A stretch of 11,420 nucleotides of DNA from JBDTZF01 sp040005265 (lineage in GTDB: Bacteria > Verrucomicrobiota > Verrucomicrobiia > Chthoniobacterales > UBA10450), in contig JBDTZF010000085.1 of assembly GCA_040005265.1 (NCBI GenBank), forward strand, positions 1-11,420. Reading direction: 5' to 3'. How positions within the stretch are numbered: the stretch's first letter is position 1; each line of letters starts with the position of its first letter. Under the pieces are notes generated by a model that ran no database searches, was not told the origin of the DNA, and saw only the letters and a list, made by a program, of their open reading frames with translations. Of the stretch, positions 6,735 to 11,420 are shown in pieces. Position numbers and translations under genes: made by a program.

Positions 6735-7073
6735 TCAATGGGAAGCTGTGGGCGATTCTGTCGATTTCTCGACAGTGAACAAGTGCCAGCGTCCGTTATG
6801 TGTTCGCAACCTGGGCTGCCGCTCAAAGTAGATTTTCATCGTATCGCCTGAGTCGGTCAGGACTTGGTACCAATGCTTGCGCAGGTAAGTCTCCGCACTT
6901 CCATGGCGACATGGTCCGGTTTCGCGCCACGACTTGAGCACCCGTGCGATTTGAATCGTTTGGGATCGCCACCGGAACTGCTGAGGAAGCCCTGGTTCTC
7001 CAACGCTCATGCGCCTTGTGTCGAACGTTCCAGCGACGGGCTGAATGGGTGCGCTTATGAACTCCTCGGGCAT
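6735..7073 (-). CDS. DUF6504-like protein
   Basis: The protein has 112 residues. The order MPEEFISAPIQPV, GTFDTRRMSVGEPGLPQQFR, a tryptophan-rich strand, LKSWRETGPCRHGSAETYLR, KHWYQVLTDSGDTMKIYFER and a final RWHLFTVE matches the small DUF6504 family as I remember it. In actinobacteria relatives are found beside error-prone DNA polymerase/ImuB genes, but no such gene is here and no function is established. A Shine-Dalgarno-like AAGGA lies about 11 bases before the ATG at 7073-7071. The ATG is 16 bases after a GTTAGAC box, so the gene sits neatly between two attC-like sites as a single-gene cassette of about 395 bp. Confidence 0.75.
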   Translation of the reverse strand: MPEEFISAPIQPVAGTFDTRRMSVGEPGLPQQFRWRSQTIQIARVLKSWRETGPCRHGSAETYLRKHWYQVLTDSGDTMKIYFERQPRLRTHNGRWHLFTVEKSTESPTASH

Positions 7074-7089
7074 AGTAGAATTTTCCTTG

Positions 7090-7202
7090 GTCTAACGAGA
7101 CGAAGCTGAGCCACCGCTCCGGCTGCAGCGAGCTTGGTCAGTAGTCATTTTGTCACGTGGAGCGTACGCCGGCCAGCGGTTGGCTCGAGCGAGTGGTTAG
7201 GC
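7090..7202 (-). other. attC recombination site of an integron gene cassette
   Basis: Read on the minus strand this 113-bp element starts with R'' GCCTAAC (7202-7196) directly after the GspG-like stop, and ends with R' GTTAGAC (7096-7090) just before the DUF6504 start. These fit the RYYYAAC and GTTRRRY consensus and pair with one mismatch. The inner arms (7190-7168 and 7123-7105) pair in four blocks, GCT/AGC, GAGCC/GGCTC, ACCGCT/AGCGGT and CCGGC/GCCGG. They are interrupted by unpaired C, A and GG, all on the same arm. One-sided extrahelical bases in an imperfect palindrome are the hallmark of attC, which is recombined as a folded single strand by IntI. The length is within the known attC range. 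No integrase gene is present in the window. Confidence 0.8.
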
Positions 7203-7205
7203 GAT

Positions 7206-7601
7206 TCAATGTGGCAACCAGATGTCATCGCTGCTTTCTACACGGTCTTTGCCGAGAGAGAATAAATCAAATGTGTTCGGATCGCGCGGTGACGGGTACC
7301 GGAAAACATATGGGCGACGCCACGGATCGTAAGGCTCTTCACGCAAGAGCTGAGCCCAATTGTGCGGTACGGGCGACGATTCGGGCTGAGCAACTAGTGC
7401 ATGCAGACCTTGCTGAGTGGTCGGATACGAGCCGTTGCGTTCCCGGTACACGTTCAGCTGATCCGCAATGCCCATGAGGTCGGCCTTAGCAAAGATTTCG
7501 GGACCATCATGGGCTTCGCTAAGTACTATCACGAGCCACGCTACGAACAGTGCCAAAATAAGAAGACCGGCGCTCCACCAAACAATCCGCTTCGACCTCA
7601 T
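7206..7601 (-). CDS. GspG-like (type II secretion pseudopilin C-terminal domain) membrane-anchored protein
   Basis: The protein has 131 residues. One membrane segment (about 7-28, rich in W, L, I, V) leads to a domain matching the major pseudopilin GspG globular part (T2SSG). Its motifs are ADLMGIADQLNVYRERNGSYP (40-60, broken here by a single known helix), TTQQGLHALV, PVPHNW, the DPWRRPYVFRYP block and FDLFSLGKD near the end. The normal GspG N-terminus, a short basic leader and a prepilin peptidase site GFTLIE, is absent; the leader is MRSKRIVWW instead. It should thus not be processed or assembled like a true pseudopilin. No other secretion genes are nearby. A near-consensus GTTAGCC box touches the start codon, and the stop abuts the attC. 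Confidence 0.75.
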   Translation of the reverse strand: MRSKRIVWWSAGLLILALFVAWLVIVLSEAHDGPEIFAKADLMGIADQLNVYRERNGSYPTTQQGLHALVAQPESSPVPHNWAQLLREEPYDPWRRPYVFRYPSPRDPNTFDLFSLGKDRVESSDDIWLPH

Positions 7602-7603
7602 AC

Positions 7604-7610
7604 GGCTAAC
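7604..7610 (-). other. Near-consensus cassette core box (GTTAGCC)
   Basis: On the minus strand GTTAGCC lies two bases before the ATG of the GspG-like gene. It differs from GTTRRRY only at the sixth position. It is where the left boundary of that cassette would be expected. No matching RYYYAAC box or paired arm was seen upstream, so it could be an attI-type core, a worn attC end or chance. Confidence 0.35.
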
Positions 7611-7642
7611 TAGGTTTATACCGAATTCTTCGACCTAATCCT

Positions 7643-7648
7643 ATTATA
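7643..7648 (-). promoter_or_regulatory. Possible promoter (-10 TATAAT) for the minus-strand cassette run
   Basis: On the minus strand a perfect TATAAT lies in a markedly AT-rich stretch about 42 bases before the GspG-like start. The -35 region is weak (a GTTTTA-like hexamer 17 bases upstream). Its position at the head of seven co-directed small genes fits a cassette-array promoter, but the -10 match alone is thin evidence. Confidence 0.4.
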
Positions 7649-7690
7649 AATTGAGAAATTGGGCCTAAAACAGGGAGAGTGGTTCGCCAC

Positions 7691-7839
7691 AAGCGGCAGC
7701 GGCCGCTTCCCATCTGTCTTGATTCGCTGTTTGGTCGATCTGCGGCCGACCAGCCTTCGCAAAGAAGCTACGGCCCGGCAAGCACGGCCGCCCCTACACC
7801 AATCCTTCGTGGATGAACGGAAAGTGACCCCTGAGGGTC
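7691..7839. repeat. Hairpin-rich intergenic stretch before the ClpX-like gene
   Basis: The roughly 300-base gap 7602-7900 holds no convincing gene. It contains three small perfect inverted repeats: AAGCGG/CCGCTT (7691-7696, 7703-7708), GGTCG/CGACC (7733-7737, 7747-7751) and GACCC-CTGA-GGGTC (7826-7839). The GC-rich part at about 7750-7800, with ACGGCCCGG and CACGGCCGCCCC, resembles the palindromic intergenic elements elsewhere. GCACGGCC also opens the hairpin after recR. The last repeat lies 62 bases before the ClpX-like start and could be an operator. No clear sigma-70 promoter for the operon was found. Confidence 0.4.
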
Positions 7840-7900
7840 GAATTTGTAGCCTTTATTGCGATGCTTGGTTTTTGGGCGACTGTTTGGGTCGCTCTGGCCC

Positions 7901-9499
7901 ATGGAACAGAATCCACCACCATCATTTCCGTCCCCGGAAGAATTGAAGTCCAAGATCTCGGAGTTCATGAAACAGAACTTCGGCGATCGCGTTTCGGTGC
8001 AGACCTTTATGCAGCCGGACGCGGCCACCGCCCCGACCGAAGATGAAACGGCGGAGAAGGTCGATCACGACGAGTTCGAGTTCAATTTTCTCCCGCGCGA
8101 TATCAAGGCGCATCTCGACCGGTTTGTTATCAAGCAGGAGGAAGCGAAGAAGGTGCTCTCGATCGCGGTGTGCGATCATTATAATCACGCCAAATATTTG
8201 AGCCGGCTGGAGAAGGAAGACCCTGCCCGGGCCGAGGAAACCGAGTACGCGAAACAAAACGTGATCCTGGTCGGGCCGACCGGGGTCGGCAAAACATATT
8301 TGATCAAGCACATCGCGGAGCTGATCAAGGTGCCGTTTGTAAAGGCCGACGCGACGAAGTTCAGCGAGACCGGTTACGTGGGCGGCGACGTGGAAGATCT
8401 GGTGCGCGAACTGGTCCACAAAGCCGACGGCGACGTGAACCTGGCGCAGTTCGGAATCATTTACATCGACGAGGTCGACAAGATCGCATCGGCCGCCAAT
8501 CAGACCGGTCGCGACGTGAGCGGCCGCGGGGTCCAGACGACATTGCTGAAGTTAATGGAGGAAACGGAAGTGCCGGTGCGCAGCATGAACGATCTCCAGG
8601 GGCAATTGCAGGCCGCGTTTGAGTTTCAAAAACGCGGCAAATCGAAACGCGACACCATCAATACGCGGCACATTTTATTTGTAGTGAGCGGCGCGTTCGG
8701 AAAATTGAAAGAGCAAGTGGCCCGGCGCGTCCGGCAAGGTCAGATCGGGTTCAGCGCATCAGTTGTCCAGGTGATGGATAACGAGCTGTTTCAGTACGTC
8801 ACGACGCAGGATTTTGTCGAGTACGGGTTCGAGCCGGAATTTATCGGGCGCCTGCCAGTGCGAGTGGTCTGCGAAGAGCTCGACCCGGAAGATCTGTTTA
8901 AGATCATGAAGTTTTCCGAGGGCAGCTTGCTACGACAATACGAGCGGGCGTTTCGCGCTTACGGGATTGAGGTCAGCTTCGAGGATGAGGCGCTGCGATT
9001 GATGTCGGAGACTGCCGCCAAAGAAAAGACCGGCGCGCGCGGGCTGCTTACCGTGTTCGAGAAATTGTTCCGCGATTACAAATATCATCTGGCCGGGTCG
9101 GGCTTGAGCCAATTACGCGTCACCGGCGAGTTGGTCCGTGAGCCGAAACGTGTGCTTGATCGTTTGATGGCCGAAGGGCACAAACAGGAGGCGCAAGCGC
9201 TGGAGTCGAGCGCGCGTCAATATGCCGAACATTTTTCACAGCAGCACGGTATCGAAATTACTTTCGAAGACTCCGCGATCAGGCGTCTGGTCGACCGGGC
9301 ACAAGCCGAGCGGATGACAATGGCGGACCTCTGCGGGCACCTGTTCAAGGAATATCAGTTTGGGCTGGGGCTGATTCAGAAGAACACCGGCCAGAGTAAA
9401 TTCGTGCTAGATGCTATGGCGGTCGATTCCCCGGATAAGTTCTTGAGCGAATTGGTAGTACAATCGTACTATCCAGGTGCGCAAGGCCAGAAGGCCTAG
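7901..9499 (+). CDS. ClpX-like AAA+ unfoldase with an extra C-terminal small domain
   Basis: The protein has 532 residues from the ATG at 7901 (a TTG lies 15 codons upstream). The AAA+ module has Walker A GPTGVGKT (125-132), pore loop GYVG (158-161), Walker B IIYIDE (186-191), the ClpX block DVSGRGVQTTLLKLME (205-220), sensor 1 near SGAF (263-266), the QIGF loop (281-284), arginine finger EFIGR (313-317) and sensor 2 TGARGL (377-382). These mark it as ClpX-type rather than HslU or Lon. IGF is the tripeptide that docks ClpX on ClpP, so a proteolytic role with ClpP is plausible. The N-terminal C4 zinc domain of ordinary ClpX is missing, replaced by a short acidic leader. After the normal end at about 425 there are about 105 extra residues resembling a second small domain. 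A second, standard clpX elsewhere in the genome is likely. It heads a tight operon with the cyclase-like gene. Confidence 0.87.
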   Translation: MEQNPPPSFPSPEELKSKISEFMKQNFGDRVSVQTFMQPDAATAPTEDETAEKVDHDEFEFNFLPRDIKAHLDRFVIKQEEAKKVLSIAVCDHYNHAKYLSRLEKEDPARAEETEYAKQNVILVGPTGVGKTYLIKHIAELIKVPFVKADATKFSETGYVGGDVEDLVRELVHKADGDVNLAQFGIIYIDEVDKIASAANQTGRDVSGRGVQTTLLKLMEETEVPVRSMNDLQGQLQAAFEFQKRGKSKRDTINTRHILFVVSGAFGKLKEQVARRVRQGQIGFSASVVQVMDNELFQYVTTQDFVEYGFEPEFIGRLPVRVVCEELDPEDLFKIMKFSEGSLLRQYERAFRAYGIEVSFEDEALRLMSETAAKEKTGARGLLTVFEKLFRDYKYHLAGSGLSQLRVTGELVREPKRVLDRLMAEGHKQEAQALESSARQYAEHFSQQHGIEITFEDSAIRRLVDRAQAERMTMADLCGHLFKEYQFGLGLIQKNTGQSKFVLDAMAVDSPDKFLSELVVQSYYPGAQGQKA

Positions 9500-9506
9500 T
9501 CAGTCA

Positions 9507-10757
9507 ATGAAACGACCTGTTACCGCCACGTTAATTATTGGTTTCGTTGTTGCCGGCCTGATCGGAGTCCTGCACTACTACGGCGCGCTGCTCAGGATCG
9601 AGCAACCGATCGCAGGACTGATCGGCCATTTCCGGAAAATCTCGCATCCGGTGAGCGAACTCCTGCAGTACGTGATCATCGTCGCTTTGTCCTTCGGTGT
9701 GGCGGCACTCACCCTGACAAGCGCGCGCCGGTTTCGAATGACCTGGGTGATCGGAGCGTTGCTGCTCGAGCTGCTGGCGCTGGCCTGGATTTGCGCGCTT
9801 TATCATGTGCTCTTTCAACCGCTCCCTTCTCTTCTGGCCGCAGCGCTCGCTTTCGTCGTCGCTGAACGGACAGTTGCCATCGCGACTCACAGCAAGGCGA
9901 ACCTGGCCCGGGCGCTGTTTGGAGGGCGGTTATCGAGCGAACAAATGGATCGCCTGATCACAGGGGATGTGGCTCTCGACACCGAAGCGCGAACTCACGA
10001 GACCACCGTTGTGGTTTGCGATATCGCTAACAAATACGATCTGGCTGAAGACACCGATCCTTCGGCCTTTGCCGAGACCACGGAAAAATTCATTCACCGG
10101 ACCAGCGATCTTTTTCAGAAAGCGGGCGGTTATATCCAGGCCGCCGACGGCGAAGGCGTGGTGGCAATTTTCGGGTTCCCGGGCGGCGATCCTCTGCACG
10201 CAGAAAAAGCGGTGCGGGTTGCAATCGGTCTGGTAGGCGATTTTCGTAATTCGCGCCGGCAAAATAACGGCGAACTTTTCGGGAACTGCGAGGTGCATTT
10301 GGGCGTCAGTTCCGGCTCGATCATTGTTGCACCGTTCAATCGGGACGATGTGCCGTCGCTTTTCATCAGCGGCGAACCGGTTGAGCTGGCCCGCCGGTTC
10401 TGTGTGGCGAACCGCTTTTACGGGTCGCGCGTGTTGATTGGTCCCCGGACATTCGAGCTAGCCAGCAAGATGATTGTGGCGCGGCCGATCGATTTTCTCA
10501 GCGGAGTGAATTCTCAGGAACGGCACGAAATTTACGAGCCGCTTTGGCTGGCCGCGGAAGCAAAGCCGGAACACCTCGCCCGGCGCGATTATTTCTGGAA
10601 CGGTGTCGTGCTTTATCGTGAAAAACGATGGGCCGAGGCTTATCACGAATTTCAGAAGGCCCGCGGGCCGGACGCCGATAATGATGCGCCGCTCCAATTA
10701 TATTTGCGCCGGCTCGAACCGCTCGCTCTCCAATTGGCGGAGACGCCCCACGGGTAG
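9507..10757 (+). CDS. Membrane-bound class III nucleotide cyclase-like protein
   Basis: The protein has 416 residues from the ATG at 9507, seven bases after the ClpX-like stop. Four hydrophobic segments (about 7-24, 52-70, 79-100, 104-124) are followed by a linker helix and a class III adenylate/guanylate cyclase fold. VVVCDIANKY (168-177) carries the first metal aspartate D172. GGYIQAADGEGVVAIFGFPG (207-226) carries the second, D214, and HAEKAVRVAIG follows as usual. The active-site segment GDxVNxAAR of working cyclases reads GEPVELARR (289-297), so the catalytic asparagine is a glutamate while an arginine is kept. The C-terminus (361-410) has a TPR-like helical pair. It may make an unusual product, need a partner subunit, or act only as a nucleotide sensor. 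An upstream GTG at 9477 would overlap the previous gene and is less likely. Confidence 0.8.
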   Translation: MKRPVTATLIIGFVVAGLIGVLHYYGALLRIEQPIAGLIGHFRKISHPVSELLQYVIIVALSFGVAALTLTSARRFRMTWVIGALLLELLALAWICALYHVLFQPLPSLLAAALAFVVAERTVAIATHSKANLARALFGGRLSSEQMDRLITGDVALDTEARTHETTVVVCDIANKYDLAEDTDPSAFAETTEKFIHRTSDLFQKAGGYIQAADGEGVVAIFGFPGGDPLHAEKAVRVAIGLVGDFRNSRRQNNGELFGNCEVHLGVSSGSIIVAPFNRDDVPSLFISGEPVELARRFCVANRFYGSRVLIGPRTFELASKMIVARPIDFLSGVNSQERHEIYEPLWLAAEAKPEHLARRDYFWNGVVLYREKRWAEAYHEFQKARGPDADNDAPLQLYLRRLEPLALQLAETPHG

Positions 10758-10763
10758 GATGGC

Positions 10764-11375
10764 GTGTTGAGAAAAACCGAATATCCCGCCGCGATTCGGG
10801 ACCTGATCGTGCAACTGAGACAAATGCCCGGGGTCGGGCCGCGCTCGGCCGAACGCATTGCGCTTTGGATCGTGGGAGCTCGTGATGATAAACCCGAGCA
10901 AATCGCGCGCGCTATCGCTTCGACCCGGCAGAACATTCATGCCTGCTCGCTCTGCGGATTTTTTACCACCCAGGAATTCTGCGACATTTGCGCCGACACA
11001 TCGCGCGCAATCGAGCTGCTCTGCGTGGTCGAACAGCCGACCGACATTCTTCCCCTGGAAAAAACGAGCGCGTTTCGCGGCCGTTATCATTCGCTCGGCG
11101 GCAAGATCTCGCCGCTCGATCATATCGGCCCGGAAGATTTGCGGATCAAAGAGCTGGTAGAACGCATCGATCGCGAAAAAATCTCGGAGTTGATTTTTGC
11201 GCTGGCCGCCGATGTCGAAGGCGAATCGACCACTAATTACATTGTCGATCTTATCAAGGGCAAATCGATCACGCTGACGCGCATCGCCCGTGGCATTCCC
11301 GCCGGCGGCGGCCTCGAATCGGCCGATGAATTGACCCTCTCGGCCGCACTCTCAGGGCGGACCAAACTTTCGTAG
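10764..11375 (+). CDS. recR: Recombination mediator protein RecR
   Basis: The protein has 203 residues, the usual RecR length. It starts at a GTG six bases after the cyclase stop, with AGGA just before it. The helix-hairpin-helix DNA-binding motif is at QMPGVGPRSAERIA (20-33). The zinc finger cysteines are C61, C64, C73 and C76 (CSLCGFF...FCDIC). The Toprim domain follows with CVVEQPTDIL (87-96), the LGGKISPLDHIGPEDL motif (111-126) and ALAADVEGESTTNYI (146-160). The C-terminal RIARGIPAGGGLESADELTL (173-192) is the conserved RecR end. RecR works with RecF and RecO to load RecA on gapped single-stranded DNA. In many bacteria recR follows dnaX and a YbaB/EbfC gene; here it follows a ClpX-like and a cyclase-like gene instead, so its expression is probably tied to them. 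Confidence 0.95.
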   Translation: MLRKTEYPAAIRDLIVQLRQMPGVGPRSAERIALWIVGARDDKPEQIARAIASTRQNIHACSLCGFFTTQEFCDICADTSRAIELLCVVEQPTDILPLEKTSAFRGRYHSLGGKISPLDHIGPEDLRIKELVERIDREKISELIFALAADVEGESTTNYIVDLIKGKSITLTRIARGIPAGGGLESADELTLSAALSGRTKLS

Positions 11376-11414
11376 CACGGCCAATTTGGCTGTGGGGCCG
11401 GCGGGCGTCCCGCC
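11376..11414 (+). terminator. Two hairpins after recR
   Basis: Directly after the recR stop, CACGGCC-AATTT-GGCTGTG (11376-11394) forms a seven-pair stem with one G-U pair. It is followed by the perfect inverted repeat GGCGGG-CGT-CCCGCC (11400-11414). No T-run follows within the window. The first could end transcription of the operon; the second looks like a GC-rich dispersed palindrome. The element may continue past the window edge. Confidence 0.5.
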
Positions 11415-11420
11415 TGCCGA

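Noticed and set aside
7660..7675. CCTAAAACAGGG resembling part of the class 1 integron attI site
   Set aside because: It points away from the array and lacks the following GTTRRRY core, so it is a chance match.
7659..7946. Open frame across the gap before the ClpX-like gene
   Set aside because: It has no start signal, its translation is low-complexity from GC-rich hairpins, and it runs into the ClpX-like gene in another frame.
9477..9506. GTG start for the cyclase-like gene overlapping the ClpX-like gene
   Set aside because: The added residues are charged and low-complexity. The ATG at 9507 directly precedes the first hydrophobic segment.

Overview
The window reads as a piece of a GC-rich, Gram-negative-type bacterial chromosome, most likely a soil member of the Verrucomicrobiota. 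That placement is inferred from overall gene style and from GC-rich palindromes at gene ends; no 16S rRNA gene or other firm taxonomic marker is present. I see no tRNA, rRNA, CRISPR array, transposase or integrase gene.

Left part (1-3541): a minus-strand RluA-type pseudouridine synthase is cut by the window edge, leaving its S4 domain. Divergent from it is a large membrane-anchored Ser/Thr protein kinase with an N-terminal zinc ribbon, followed by a secreted thioredoxin/nucleoredoxin-like protein. A 25-bp element containing a perfect palindrome lies before the kinase and recurs just after the redoxin stop.

Middle part (3551-7610): seven small, unrelated genes all lie on the minus strand: DUF1697, a small lipoprotein candidate, a BamE-like plus fibronectin-III-like secreted protein, a VIT/CCC1 metal transporter, a GNAT acetyltransferase, a DUF6504 protein and a GspG-like protein. 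This is the most unusual stretch. Between the GspG-like and DUF6504 genes is a 113-bp element with all the parts of an integron attC site (7090-7202): inverted R boxes and imperfectly paired inner arms with small one-sided bulges. Between DUF6504 and GNAT is a 24-bp version that keeps both outer ends of the same site and has lost the middle. Two single GCCTAAC boxes lie at the ends of the VIT and lipoprotein genes, and a near-consensus GTTAGCC box touches the start of the GspG-like gene. I interpret 4147-7610 as an eroded gene-cassette array without its integrase, read from an AT-rich promoter candidate near 7643.

Right part (7901-11375): a tight plus-strand operon encodes an unusual ClpX-like AAA+ unfoldase, a membrane-bound class III cyclase-like protein with an altered active site, and RecR, with gaps of 7 and 6 bases. 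The ClpX-like protein lacks the N-terminal zinc domain but keeps the pore loop and the ClpP-docking IGF motif. It carries what looks like a second, degenerate copy of the AAA+ small domain. Palindromic GC-rich hairpins follow recR at the window edge.
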